From: Limnoglobus sp043780595
GTDB lineage: Bacteria > Planctomycetota > Planctomycetia > Gemmatales > Gemmataceae
Assembly (NCBI GenBank): GCA_043780595.1
Contig: JAYWCL010000066.1
Location: forward strand, 1 to 25,048
Direction of reading: 5' to 3'
DNA length: 25,048 nt
Translations under genes and position numbers: made by a program
Shown here: piece by piece, positions 1 to 8,068 of the stretch
Layout: every line of letters starts with the position of its first letter
Numbering within the stretch: the first letter of the stretch is position 1
Notes under the pieces: model-generated
Seen by the model: the letters and a program-made list of their open reading frames with translations, nothing else
The model's database searches: none
What the model was told of the DNA's origin: nothing

Positions 1-1180
1 CGACCGCTGGCCCGCTCGCTAACACGGCATCGGCACCGAAGGTGTACCGGACGACGACGCGACGACGCGCATAGCGATGGCCATCGAGTTGCTCGTAAAT
101 CCAGTTCCCGCCGTGGACGTCGAAAACGACCGCCGACCACGGCACCGTCGCGCTTTCTTTGGCATCCGATAGCGGGATCGTGACGCCGAGGCGTTGGCCG
201 GGCGTGAGGGTGGCGTTCGCGTTGGGCATCTCGTAAAAGACATCGACGGTGGCCGAGATCGGGTTCGCGGAAGGCGGCGCGACGACCGGTTTCGCAGGCG
301 TTAATGTGGTGCCGGGCGGTGCGGAGAGTTTGCCGATTTGTGCCGGTTCGCTGCGGTCGATGGCATCGAGATCGCCGACCGGCAACGGCACCCGAACCCA
401 CATCGTCGAGAGATCGACGACTTCAAATAATGCCGCGCCGCTCGGTACGTTCAGGCCGGGCATTGCGGACACGGTACGAAGGATGCCATCTTCCGGAGAG
501 TCGATCGGGATCGGGGCCGCCGTCCCCGAATCGACGTCGCCGAGGACTTTGGCCAATACCGTACGGCGTGCGATTGCGGCTTCGAGCGACTTCGTACCAA
601 TGTCGTACGCCGCCTGCGCTTCATCGACGAGGCGTTGGCTTCCTGCCCCTTCTTTCAGCACCCGCTTGGAACGCTCGAGAGCGATCTTCGCGATCTCGAC
701 TTGCGTCTTCGCGTTGTTCACGATGCCGTCGGCATCGGCGAGCGATGCGGACAACGTGGCGCGGCCATCGGGTGTCAGTAACGGCAACAGTTGGAAGACG
801 TTCTGCCCCGCCTTCACGGCATCGCCCGCTTTCGGCATCCCGCCTGCCGGTGCTTTCAAAATGCCACCGAGCGGCGCAGCAACGAGGATCGCGCGCCCCA
901 CGGGAATCGTCACTTCGCCGCCGTACATTCGCACCCTTCGTGCGGCTTTTTTCTCGACGGTGCCGATCGTCAACCCGAGCCGCTTTTCGGCTTCTTCGGT
1001 GAGCGTGATCGTGTTGAGATCGTCCTCTTTGACCACCTTGGTGATCGTCGCGGCCGCGGCAGGTTTATCGGTCTTCGCGCCGCTCGGTTTGTTCGTGAAC
1101 AACCACCACGCACCCGCCCCCACGGCGGCGGCAATTGCCAGCGTCAGTACGATCCGAACGAGTTGTTGGGCGAAATTCAT
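1..1180 (-). CDS. RND efflux periplasmic adaptor (CusB/HlyD-like), C-terminus cut by window edge
   Basis: A membrane-fusion (adaptor) subunit that would bridge an inner-membrane RND pump and a TolC-type channel in the periplasm. About 393 codons are visible and the frame is still open at base 1. The start ATG (1180-1178) shares one base with the TAA of the upstream TolC-like gene, which implies translational coupling. The N-terminus (MNFAQQLVRIVLTLAIAAA) is a signal anchor followed by an Ala/Lys-rich linker. Next comes a barrel/lipoyl-like part (GGILKAPAGGMPKAGDAVKAG), then a helical hairpin (NNAKTQVEIAKIALERSKR) and a second lipoyl half with the typical SPEDGILRTVSAMPG...VPSGAALFEVVDLS pattern. 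The stretch TPGQRLGVTIPL followed by VPWSAVV is characteristic of CusB/CzcB-type adaptors. No His- or Met-rich metal-binding tail is visible, so the metal, or whether the substrate is a metal at all, is not known. The family assignment is firm; the substrate is not. Confidence 0.9.
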   Translation of the reverse strand, partial: MNFAQQLVRIVLTLAIAAAVGAGAWWLFTNKPSGAKTDKPAAAATITKVVKEDDLNTITLTEEAEKRLGLTIGTVEKKAARRVRMYGGEVTIPVGRAILVAAPLGGILKAPAGGMPKAGDAVKAGQNVFQLLPLLTPDGRATLSASLADADGIVNNAKTQVEIAKIALERSKRVLKEGAGSQRLVDEAQAAYDIGTKSLEAAIARRTVLAKVLGDVDSGTAAPIPIDSPEDGILRTVSAMPGLNVPSGAALFEVVDLSTMWVRVPLPVGDLDAIDRSEPAQIGKLSAPPGTTLTPAKPVVAPPSANPISATVDVFYEMPNANATLTPGQRLGVTIPLSDAKESATVPWSAVVFDVHGGNWIYEQLDGHRYARRRVVVRYTFGADAVLASGPAV

Positions 1181-2544
1181 TATCGTTTTCCGTCGACCAT
1201 TGGCGTGAGTCGCTTGCCGACGCTGCGTTCCAACTCCGCCCAGAACCGTCGCAGGTCGGCGTTCAGTATGGCTTCGCGCGAATAGTTATCGAGGAGTTGA
1301 CGCGTCGTTTCCAGCACGATGAAAATCGGCACATTTCCCTCCTGATACGCCCCTTGCGCACGGCGGATTGCGGCCTCGACTTCGGGGCGAACCTTCGCAC
1401 GCAACACTTCGAGTTCCGCACACGCCTGGCGATATTGTAGGTACGAACGCTGTACATCGAGGATGATCTGGTACGCGATCGTTTGCTGGTTCCGCACTGC
1501 TTTTTCCAATTCCGCCTCGGCCCGTGCGATCCCGCCCTGATTGCGATTGAATATCGGCAACGTGAACCGCAACGCTGGGCCGAACTCGTGGCCATTCTTG
1601 CCGCTGGTCGCATCGAGAATGCCGAGCATCCGGACCCAGCCGATGCGGGCGAACTTGAGACGTGCTTCGGCGGCGACGACGGCTTCGTTCGTGGCCAGTG
1701 CATCGGGGCGGTTCGCCATCGCTTCGGCGGTCAGTGCATCGGTGTCGAACGTCATGATCGCGGGCAGTTGCGGCGGATCCAGAACCAGCGCCCCACGTAA
1801 CGGGCCGACGCCCATCAAGTTTTTTAGACGCTCTTCAAATATCGAAACATCGTACCCAACTCGCGTCGCGTCTTGCTCGGCTTGCAGCGAATCGATTCGT
1901 GCCGTCGCGGCCTCTTGCGGGGAAATATCGCCCGCCTTGAGTCGGATCTCGGCCAACTCCGAGATCCGCCCGCGGAACTTCACCGCCTCGCCCGCAATTC
2001 GCACTCGCTCCTTTGCCAGAAGCACATCGGCGTAGGCTTGGCGAACGTCGCGCATGAGGTCCAACCCCGCCTGCGTCAGTCGACTCGCCGCACGATCCGC
2101 TTCCATCGCAGCGGACCGGATGCGGATCGGGCGAAGCCAAATTGCCTCGATCGGCAAGTCGAACAGATATTTGAACGGCTTGTCCGTCACGCCGAAGAAG
2201 TACACGAACTCGGGGTTCGGTAGTAGCCCTGCCGTAATCAAGTCGCCGCGTGCGATACCGAGATCGGCGAGCAGTTCTTGGAACGCCGCATTGTTCCAGA
2301 GCGCGATCGAGATCGCTTCGTCTTCGGTCACGCCGTCATCGAGGTTGGCACCCGGCGGTAGCGTCAGTTGCTTCGCAACTGTGTAGTCTGGCAGCGTATG
2401 GTCGAACCGTTGACTCAGCGAATTCGATACCGTCGCACGATCCGGCCCGAGCGGCGCGGTCTGGCACCCCGCGAGCCAAATCGCAAGTGGCAGAAGTATC
2501 GCGTATCGTGTCCAAGCCGAATTCACGTCAATTCCCTCAACCAA
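1180..2544 (-). CDS. TolC-family outer-membrane efflux lipoprotein (CusC/CzcC-like)
   Basis: An outer-membrane channel subunit of a tripartite efflux pump, 454 residues, close to the usual TolC/CusC length. The N-terminus has a hydrophobic segment ending in a lipobox LAGC, so Cys27 is the predicted lipidated residue. Two outer-membrane efflux (OEP) repeats follow. The first, about residues 75-260, contains EAISIALWNNAAFQELLADL and the GLLPNPEFVYFFG motif. The second, about 275-445, contains RPDALATNEAVVAAEARLKFAR and LPIFNRNQGGIARAEAELEK, the classic LPIFNRNQG signature of CzcC/CusC proteins. Long heptad-rich helices (DVRQAYADVLLAKERVRIAGE, EVEAAIRRAQGAYQEG) would form the periplasmic tunnel. 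It lies 66 bp downstream of the sensor kinase and is coupled to the adaptor gene through a TAATG overlap. The pump gene itself is not in the window and is expected beyond the left edge. Family assignment is secure; the substrate is inferred only from context. Confidence 0.95.
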   Translation of the reverse strand: MVEGIDVNSAWTRYAILLPLAIWLAGCQTAPLGPDRATVSNSLSQRFDHTLPDYTVAKQLTLPPGANLDDGVTEDEAISIALWNNAAFQELLADLGIARGDLITAGLLPNPEFVYFFGVTDKPFKYLFDLPIEAIWLRPIRIRSAAMEADRAASRLTQAGLDLMRDVRQAYADVLLAKERVRIAGEAVKFRGRISELAEIRLKAGDISPQEAATARIDSLQAEQDATRVGYDVSIFEERLKNLMGVGPLRGALVLDPPQLPAIMTFDTDALTAEAMANRPDALATNEAVVAAEARLKFARIGWVRMLGILDATSGKNGHEFGPALRFTLPIFNRNQGGIARAEAELEKAVRNQQTIAYQIILDVQRSYLQYRQACAELEVLRAKVRPEVEAAIRRAQGAYQEGNVPIFIVLETTRQLLDNYSREAILNADLRRFWAELERSVGKRLTPMVDGKR

Positions 2545-2610
2545 AACGCTCTCGTGTCAGTATTATCGGCAGAATCGGCACGCCAAATATGAAATCCTTT
2601 GCACTTTGCC

Positions 2611-4014
2611 TCAAGTCGAATCTTGCCCAGACTGCCCCGTCAATAACGGTAGTCGGATAATAACATCACTTCCATAATCCACCTTCGATCCGAATTCGAT
2701 CGTGCCACCCATCGCTTCGACGATCCTCTGCGTGATCGCGAGGCCGAGTCCGACGCCACCGATGCCGGTTCGTTTCGCTTCTGCGGAACGGAAGAACGGC
2801 TCGAAGACGTGGCTGCTCTCCGCTTTCGACACTCCGCAACCGTGATCCGAGACGGAGACGAAGGCGGTTGTCGTTTTTTCAAACGTAACGATGATGATGA
2901 CAATCGAACCCGGCTTGCTGTATTTGAACGCATTATCGATGACGTTGTTCAAGGCTTGCGCGAACGCTGCGGCATGAATGAGCACAACGCACGGCTTCTT
3001 GGTGATGTCTGTTTGGATGTCTGCAAAACGGGGATGGTTCGCCCATACGTCGGCGATGTGTGCCTTCACTAAGTCTGCGAGATCGGTCGGTTGGCGGTTG
3101 GCGATCTGCGTTTCCGAATCGGCGCGCGACAGGAACAAAAGCATATCGACGATCTGATTGAGTTGCTCGACTTTCTTGACGCCGATGCCGATGACGCGGC
3201 GGTATTCTTCGGGGTCGCGATCGCGCCGGAGTGCGAGTTCCATCTGGCCGAGCATCGCGGCCAATGGCGTACGTAACTGGTGCGACGCCTCGCCGGTGAA
3301 GCGGGCTTGCCGCTCGAATGAGACTTGTTGCCGCGTGAGCAGGTCGTTGAACGTCGTCGCCAAATTGCGAAGTTCGTCGTTTGGCACGGGCACGGGCAGT
3401 CGTTCCGCGAGATCGTTTGCCGTCATCTCGGCCGCGGCTTCGGACATCATACGAACGGGTGCCAACGCTCGCCGGCAAGCCCATCGCGCGCCAATTGCAG
3501 CGAGCAACCAGAGGACAATCGAGACCGCGATCTCCGCGAACAATAACGTGCGTAACGACGATTGCACGGGTGAGAAGGGCCGTGCGAGTACGAATGTCAA
3601 CGACTGGTAACGGATCTGATCCGGCTTACTGACCACCGCGTCGGGCTTCTCAACGTGAAAGGTGCGCCGATACCGTTGCCACGAATCCTCATCCGCGAGC
3701 GAATCCATTTCGCTCAACATCGGCGGAGTCTCTTGCGAGCCATCGATGCGGCTCCCGCGTTCGTCGAACACCGCCCATGTCGGTATCTCCCCGCGCGAGT
3801 GCGTAAGCATTTTGCGGTTCTTCGGCTCCCACTCGAGGCCATCGTCTTCCCATTCGACCACTGCCGTGAAAGCATCGAGCGTTGCTTCCGCTTGCTCGTT
3901 CATTTGACGGTACAAATGCGTGCGGGCAATCAGGTAAAGCGTCAGCGAGAACGCACCCAGGAGCAGGGTGATCGTCAGCAGAAAAAACAGGATCAAGCGA
4001 CGTGTCAGCGTCAT
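2611..4014 (-). CDS. Sensor histidine kinase, two-component system
   Basis: An inner-membrane sensor kinase of 467 residues that should phosphorylate the adjacent response regulator. I place the start at 4014 (MTLTRRLILF) because this ATG overlaps the regulator stop by 4 bp (ATGA) and begins the first membrane helix. Further upstream the frame runs through the regulator gene. Domains in order: TM1 about residues 8-30; an extracytoplasmic sensor region about 31-155 rich in Trp and acidic residues; TM2 about 157-178; HAMP about 179-232; HisKA with phospho-acceptor His245 in GEASHQLRTPLAAML; and HATPase_c with the N box (NNVIDNAFKYS, 356-366), G1 (D390-HGCG), F box (FEPFF, 404-408) and G2 (GGVGLGLAI). 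All catalytic boxes are present, so it should be active. CusS- and PhoQ-like kinases share this layout. The sensor domain is not diagnostic, so copper or another metal as signal is inference from the neighbouring efflux genes. Confidence 0.95.
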   Translation of the reverse strand: MTLTRRLILFFLLTITLLLGAFSLTLYLIARTHLYRQMNEQAEATLDAFTAVVEWEDDGLEWEPKNRKMLTHSRGEIPTWAVFDERGSRIDGSQETPPMLSEMDSLADEDSWQRYRRTFHVEKPDAVVSKPDQIRYQSLTFVLARPFSPVQSSLRTLLFAEIAVSIVLWLLAAIGARWACRRALAPVRMMSEAAAEMTANDLAERLPVPVPNDELRNLATTFNDLLTRQQVSFERQARFTGEASHQLRTPLAAMLGQMELALRRDRDPEEYRRVIGIGVKKVEQLNQIVDMLLFLSRADSETQIANRQPTDLADLVKAHIADVWANHPRFADIQTDITKKPCVVLIHAAAFAQALNNVIDNAFKYSKPGSIVIIIVTFEKTTTAFVSVSDHGCGVSKAESSHVFEPFFRSAEAKRTGIGGVGLGLAITQRIVEAMGGTIEFGSKVDYGSDVIIRLPLLTGQSGQDST

Positions 4015-4688
4015 GCATTCATTCCGAAAACGTAACCGCGGCCGCGTAGTGTCTGGATCAGCCGTGGGCCGTGGAGTTCGAGCTTGCGGCGAAGTTCCTT
4101 CACGTGAACTTCGAGCGTATTGGAAACTCCGTCGTAGCGTTCGTCCCAAACGTGTTCGTAGATCCGCGTCCGGGTGAGCACATCGCCGGGGTAGCGCATA
4201 AAGAACACGAGCAACGCCTGTTCCTTGGCGGTCAGCTCGAGCTTCTTGCCCGCACGCTCGGCACGGTGGGTGGCGAGGTCGATTTGCACATCGGCGTGCG
4301 ATAGCAGCGTTCCCGTGCGGCCATCTTGGCGGCGCGATAACGAGCGCACGCGGGCCAGCAGTTCCTCGAACGCGAACGGCTTACACAAGTAATCGTCGGC
4401 ACCGCCATCGAGGCCACGCACGCGGTCGGACACCGCATCGCGCGCTGTCAGAAACAACACTGGCGTGCGGTTGCCACCTTTGCGGTAACGTTGCAAAATC
4501 GTCAAGCCATCGAGTTCGGGTAGCCACCAATCGAGCAACACGACATCCCACGTTTCCGTCGACAGGCGATGCCATCCGGATAGGCCATCGGCGGCATGTT
4601 CGACGGTGAAGCCTTCTTCGCGCAGACCTCGCACCACGAAGTCCGCGATCTCGATTTCGTCTTCGACGACGAGCACGCGAACACTCAT
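4011..4688 (-). CDS. OmpR/PhoB-family response regulator
   Basis: A DNA-binding response regulator of 225 residues, the normal length for the OmpR class. The receiver domain (1-118) has the acidic pocket E9/D10, phospho-acceptor Asp53 in LLDWWLPELDG, switch Thr81 in LTARD and Lys103 in LCKPF. The C-terminal winged helix (about 128-223) has the usual ELTAKEQALLVFFMRYPGDVLTRTRIYEHVWD start, the recognition helix in SNTLEVHVKELRRKL and the RGRGYVFG wing. The start at 4688 (MSVRVLVVEDE) overlaps the glycosyltransferase stop by 4 bp, and the gene's own TGA overlaps the kinase ATG by 4 bp, so all three are very likely co-translated. The long frame continuing upstream is only an out-of-frame reading of the glycosyltransferase. 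Its most likely target is this operon and the efflux genes downstream; no operator could be assigned. Confidence 0.96.
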   Translation of the reverse strand: MSVRVLVVEDEIEIADFVVRGLREEGFTVEHAADGLSGWHRLSTETWDVVLLDWWLPELDGLTILQRYRKGGNRTPVLFLTARDAVSDRVRGLDGGADDYLCKPFAFEELLARVRSLSRRQDGRTGTLLSHADVQIDLATHRAERAGKKLELTAKEQALLVFFMRYPGDVLTRTRIYEHVWDERYDGVSNTLEVHVKELRRKLELHGPRLIQTLRGRGYVFGMNA

Positions 4689-6331
4689 GGCGACACTTCC
4701 CACAAGACGAGCTTGTTCTTCTCTTGTTCCTCGAATTCCCACGGCTGGATTGGCTCCTCGGCCACGACTTTGCCCGTGAGTTTCGCCGCATCGAGGTGTC
4801 GCTGCGACGACAGAACCCAACGGACACGCTTCTCGCGGATGGCCCGCGAAAGTTCCGTCGCTTCTATGAATGATGGCACGATGCGGCCCAGATCGAAGAC
4901 GACATCGTTCGCCTGAAATACCGCCAGCCGCGCCGGCTCGTTCTCCGTTTTGGCCCGGACGAGATGCAGGAATTCGCGACGTGTCCGAAGCGCATCGGCG
5001 GCGGGATATGCAACGCCAAACAGATACCACTGCCCCAGGAATACGAGCGATACTGCAAGGGACAGACCCGCGTATTGCAGCTGGATTCGTTTGAGCAAAA
5101 CGGCCGCGATCAGCGACAACCCGAGTAGCCAGCCGATCGCCAAACACCAGCGGGCGGGCAGGGGAGGGAGGGCGTTGTACGGCGATGGCAGCACGTCGGC
5201 TGGGGGCAGTATCCCCAACCCGATTGGCACGAATGCGATGCCGAGCATCACCCAGCCCGCCGAACGCAATCGCGCAGCCCAACGATTGAGCACATCTTGC
5301 GGTGCGAGCAGTAATTTCGACACGAGTAGTGCCATGCCGGGTAACACCGGCAGCAGGTAGTAGCTGCGCCGCGATGCCGCAAACGTGAAGAACAAAAAGA
5401 TCGCCCAGAAATAGGCTTGGGTCAAACGGTCGCCGCGTGTCGGTGCGGGCGATTTCATCAGGAGCGCGGCAGGTAGGAACAGCGACCACGGCGCAGCCAG
5501 CATGAAGATCACGCCGAGATACAAGTACACCGGCCCCGTGTGGTTGTGCGGAACCACGAAACGCCGCACATTCTCGCGCCAGACCATCTGCAAGCCTTCG
5601 ACCGACCCCGTCGACCACGACGAGATCACGAACGGGAGTGCATAGACCGCCACCGCGAGCGGGATTGCGAGGATCGACCAGTAGTTGAGCAGCCAGCGAC
5701 TTTCCGAGTAAAGCCCACGCCAGAAGCCGCGTTCGCCGCGTTGCACGGTGGCCGTGTGAGCGGAGTACGTTGCCATCACAACCAGCGGCAACGCGAAGCC
5801 GAGCAGGCCCTTGGTTAACGAAACGCACGCCATCCAAAACCAGAGTAACAACACCCACGGCCCACCACCGCGCGGCGAAAATCGCTCGAACAGCCAGATG
5901 GCTACCAACGCGCCCGTGACGGTTTCGATGTCTGCGGTGGCGCGACGCGAATAGAACGCGAAGCCGAAGCTCGTTGCCAGAATCGCACCGGCTAAAACTC
6001 CCACGCGCGCATCGTGCAGCCTTCGCCCGAGGCTCATGATGACGACGACACCTAAGATCCCAGCCAGCGCGGCCGGCAACCGCGCGGCGAATTCGTCGAT
6101 ACCGCCCGTACACTTCGCAGCAATTAAAATGAGCCAATACGAGCCGACCGGCTTGTCGTAGTAAAGTTGCCCGTTGATCGTCGGGTGGAAATAGTCGCCC
6201 GAGATTTGCATCTCCCGTGCGACTTCGGCCCAGCGAACTTCCTCCGAGACCACCGCACGATCCCCGAGCCGCGTCAGAAATAGCAACGCCGACGCGAGGA
6301 GGATCAGCCAGCGAAGTATCGCGAGGTTCAT
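4685..6331 (-). CDS. GT39 / ArnT-like membrane glycosyltransferase (GT-C fold)
   Basis: A polytopic inner-membrane glycosyltransferase of the PMT_2/GT39 superfamily, which uses polyprenyl-phosphate sugars to glycosylate proteins or lipid A in the periplasm. It has 548 residues if started at 6331 (MNLAILRWLILL); an in-frame ATG at 6367 would add 12 residues. Neither start has a clear Shine-Dalgarno, and 6331 puts the first helix right at the N-terminus as usual. The first periplasmic loop has the acidic pair E30-E31 and the conserved stretch EVAREM...GDYFHPTINGQLYYDKPVGSYW. A second loop has SRRATADIETV, corresponding to the family's DxE region. About a dozen hydrophobic segments follow, then a soluble C-terminal domain from about residue 440, ArnT-like in layout. 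It overlaps the response regulator by 4 bp, so it is expressed with the two-component system. Context suggests envelope modification linked to stress or efflux; the acceptor cannot be read from sequence. Confidence 0.88.
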   Translation of the reverse strand: MNLAILRWLILLASALLFLTRLGDRAVVSEEVRWAEVAREMQISGDYFHPTINGQLYYDKPVGSYWLILIAAKCTGGIDEFAARLPAALAGILGVVVIMSLGRRLHDARVGVLAGAILATSFGFAFYSRRATADIETVTGALVAIWLFERFSPRGGGPWVLLLWFWMACVSLTKGLLGFALPLVVMATYSAHTATVQRGERGFWRGLYSESRWLLNYWSILAIPLAVAVYALPFVISSWSTGSVEGLQMVWRENVRRFVVPHNHTGPVYLYLGVIFMLAAPWSLFLPAALLMKSPAPTRGDRLTQAYFWAIFLFFTFAASRRSYYLLPVLPGMALLVSKLLLAPQDVLNRWAARLRSAGWVMLGIAFVPIGLGILPPADVLPSPYNALPPLPARWCLAIGWLLGLSLIAAVLLKRIQLQYAGLSLAVSLVFLGQWYLFGVAYPAADALRTRREFLHLVRAKTENEPARLAVFQANDVVFDLGRIVPSFIEATELSRAIREKRVRWVLSSQRHLDAAKLTGKVVAEEPIQPWEFEEQEKNKLVLWEVSP

Positions 6332-6388
6332 GCAGTCAAAGTTATGCACCGCAGGTGAAGCGGCCATGAAGCGAAAGTAAACTAACCG

Positions 6389-7420
6389 TTATCGTTTCGT
6401 CGCCTTGGCCCGCACCGTTTCCAATTTCACCACGGCACCGTTCTGGCGTTTGCTTTCCTCGGCGGCCTCCATGAACGCGAATAGCTCGATCGTTTCCGCG
6501 GCGCTGACCGGTGGAGTACGGGTTTTGAAGAACTTGGCGATCTCGATCGCGGTGGCCTCGTAGCCCATGTATTTGTCGTTCAGCGGTACGATGCCTTTCA
6601 CCGGGATGCCGTGCCCGTAGATGCCCGCGGTCGAAACGCCTTTGGTGCCGAACACGGTGGCACTGTATTTCGGCGCACCCTTCCGGATACCGCGATACGT
6701 GCCGACGCGATCGTCTTTCCAAACGCCGGTGACAACGTCCGCCGTCTCGGTGGCGGTTCGCGTTACCGACACGCAGCCCGGCCCCATGATCGTGTACAGC
6801 GTTTCGACGCCGTGGATGCCGTGCCAAAATAAATCGGGGTGGTGTGGCTCGCGCGGGCAACCGCCGTACACGTCCGCACCCAGCACGTCGCCGACTTCGT
6901 CGTGTTTCCGCATCCCGATGAATCCGGGGCTGAAACGATGCTGCGAACAGGTAAAGATCGGCGTTTGATACTCGGCCGCCAGCCGAAAGATTTCCACCGT
7001 GTCGGCGAGTGAAGCCGCGAGTGGACGGCCAATGTAGACTGGCTTGCCCGCCTTTAATATTGGCTTCAATTGTTCGAGATGCGCGCGACCATCGACGCTC
7101 ATCAACAACACCGCATCGACCCGCTTCAAGACCGCTTCCGGCGAATCGATCACCTCGACGCCGAGTTTCTGGATCGCATCGACCCACTTCGGCAACTCGC
7201 GAACGCTCTCCGGTATGTCCGCGCTGCCTGCCTTGAATGCCACCACCACTTTGATGCCCGCCAAGTCGCCGACCGCCTTCGGATTGTGGAAGAGTTCGGT
7301 GAACGCGACCGCTTGGTAATTGTCCAGCCCGATGATGCCGACCCGGATCGGTTCGACCGCAGAAACGCTGGCCATCGAAGTGAGCGCGAATGCGAAAACG
7401 AGACTGAGAATGCGCAACAT
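6389..7420 (-). CDS. Secreted Gfo/Idh/MocA-family protein with degenerate cofactor motifs
   Basis: A 343-residue protein of the Gfo/Idh/MocA oxidoreductase fold. The first 21 residues (MLRILSLVFAFALTSMASVSA) form a Sec-type signal peptide, so it should act outside the cytoplasm. The Rossmann N-terminal half starts RVGIIGLDNYQ (26-36). The usual second and third glycines of GxGxxG are not all present, and the family's EKP element is replaced by IGRP (130-133) in AGKPVYIGRPLA. The C-terminal half keeps HPDLFWHGIHGVETLYTIMGPG around His200/His203, the region of the catalytic histidine in relatives. Planctomycetes carry many secreted paralogues of this kind, and some members of the family use a tightly bound cofactor. 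Whether this one binds NAD(P) is doubtful. It sits 57 bp upstream of the glycosyltransferase on the same strand, so it may be the first gene of that transcript, but no overlap supports this. Fold confident, reaction unknown. Confidence 0.9.
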   Translation of the reverse strand: MLRILSLVFAFALTSMASVSAVEPIRVGIIGLDNYQAVAFTELFHNPKAVGDLAGIKVVVAFKAGSADIPESVRELPKWVDAIQKLGVEVIDSPEAVLKRVDAVLLMSVDGRAHLEQLKPILKAGKPVYIGRPLAASLADTVEIFRLAAEYQTPIFTCSQHRFSPGFIGMRKHDEVGDVLGADVYGGCPREPHHPDLFWHGIHGVETLYTIMGPGCVSVTRTATETADVVTGVWKDDRVGTYRGIRKGAPKYSATVFGTKGVSTAGIYGHGIPVKGIVPLNDKYMGYEATAIEIAKFFKTRTPPVSAAETIELFAFMEAAEESKRQNGAVVKLETVRAKATKR

Positions 7421-7433
7421 GAGGGAAACCTTT

Positions 7434-7478
7434 CGAGATCGGTCGGGGTGGCGGGAGTGCTGAGTTTACCCGATCTCG
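7434..7478. promoter_or_regulatory. 9-bp inverted repeat in the divergent intergenic region
   Basis: CGAGATCGG at 7434-7442 is matched perfectly by its reverse complement at 7470-7478, with a 27-bp spacer. It lies in the 130-bp gap between the divergent Gfo/Idh/MocA gene (start 7420) and the sigma-factor gene (start 7551), 14 bp before the former. It could be a spaced operator or a hairpin in the leader of the minus-strand transcript. A 9-bp match in GC-rich DNA can arise by chance, so confidence is low. No convincing -35/-10 pair was found on either strand here. Confidence 0.3.
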
Positions 7479-7541
7479 CACACTTTCTCTGCAATTCCAT
7501 TAATAAACTTCTTTGTCGCACGTTGACCTGGTGAGCGTGAT

Positions 7542-7546
7542 GGAGG
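7542..7546 (+). promoter_or_regulatory. Shine-Dalgarno GGAGG fixing the sigma-factor start
   Basis: GGAGG lies 4 bp before the ATG at 7551. It selects this ATG over upstream starts in the other frames, and the resulting protein begins exactly at the first helix of sigma region 2. Confidence 0.6.
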
Positions 7547-7550
7547 CGTC

Positions 7551-8051
7551 ATGTCGGACGATCGCGATTGGATACTCGCTGCGGTGGATCGCTACGAACG
7601 GCCGTTACTGGCTTACGTTCGACGGTTGTTGCACGACCCGGAACGCAGTCGCGATGTCGTGCAAGATGCCTTTCTCCAACTGTGCAAACAGCCGCGTGGG
7701 CAGGTGGAATCGCATCTCGCCGCGTGGTTGTTTGCCGTCAGTCGCCGTCGCGCCATCGACCTTTTACGAAAGGATACTCGTATGCTTGCGACCCCCGAAC
7801 TGCTGGCCGAACCGATGGCCCGCGACCCCGACCCCGAACATCGTGCCGAGCAACGCGACTCTGCACAATTCGTCATGGCACGCCTTTCGGAGCTACCTAC
7901 CGAGCAGGGCGAAGCGGTGCGTTTGAAGTTTCAAAATCAATTCACGTACCGCGAAATTGCACAAATCATGGGCTTGAGCGAGTCGCACGTCGGCGTGCTG
8001 TTGCACACCGCGTTGAAGACCCTCCGGCGAACACTGCCCCAACTGGCATAA
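7551..8051 (+). CDS. ECF-type sigma-70 family RNA polymerase sigma factor
   Basis: A 166-residue extracytoplasmic-function sigma factor with only regions 2 and 4. Region 2 (about 15-75) contains YERPLLAYVRRLLHDPERSRDVVQDAFLQLC and AAWLFAVSRRRAIDLLR, the core-binding and -10-recognition helices. A short acidic linker rich in Asp, Pro and Glu (about 80-103) separates it from region 4 (about 110-160), with LSELPTEQGEAVRLKF and the helix-turn-helix FTYREIAQIMGLSESHVGVLLHTALKTLRR. A GGAGG site precedes the ATG. The next gene begins 17 bp after its stop and encodes a membrane protein with an anti-sigma-like N-terminus, so the two probably form a regulator pair. ECF factors usually drive their own operon, but I could not identify a target promoter motif. 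Family assignment is very safe; the stimulus and regulon are unknown. Confidence 0.95.
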   Translation: MSDDRDWILAAVDRYERPLLAYVRRLLHDPERSRDVVQDAFLQLCKQPRGQVESHLAAWLFAVSRRRAIDLLRKDTRMLATPELLAEPMARDPDPEHRAEQRDSAQFVMARLSELPTEQGEAVRLKFQNQFTYREIAQIMGLSESHVGVLLHTALKTLRRTLPQLA

Positions 8052-8068
8052 CCCCACACAGGATCATC

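Noticed and set aside
249..1208. 319-codon plus-strand frame opposite the efflux adaptor
   Set aside because: The minus strand gives a clear CusB-like protein coupled to the TolC-like gene. The plus frame has Ser/Arg/Ala-rich composition typical of a shadow.
4689..6137. Upstream extension of the response-regulator frame to over 700 codons
   Set aside because: It runs out of frame through the glycosyltransferase gene, is Arg/Ala-rich without domain content, and the regulator has a proper ATG at 4688 in a 4-bp overlap.
7484..7510. A/T-rich CATTAATAAAC as promoter of the sigma gene
   Set aside because: No matching -35 element at a sensible distance and no recognisable ECF-type motif.
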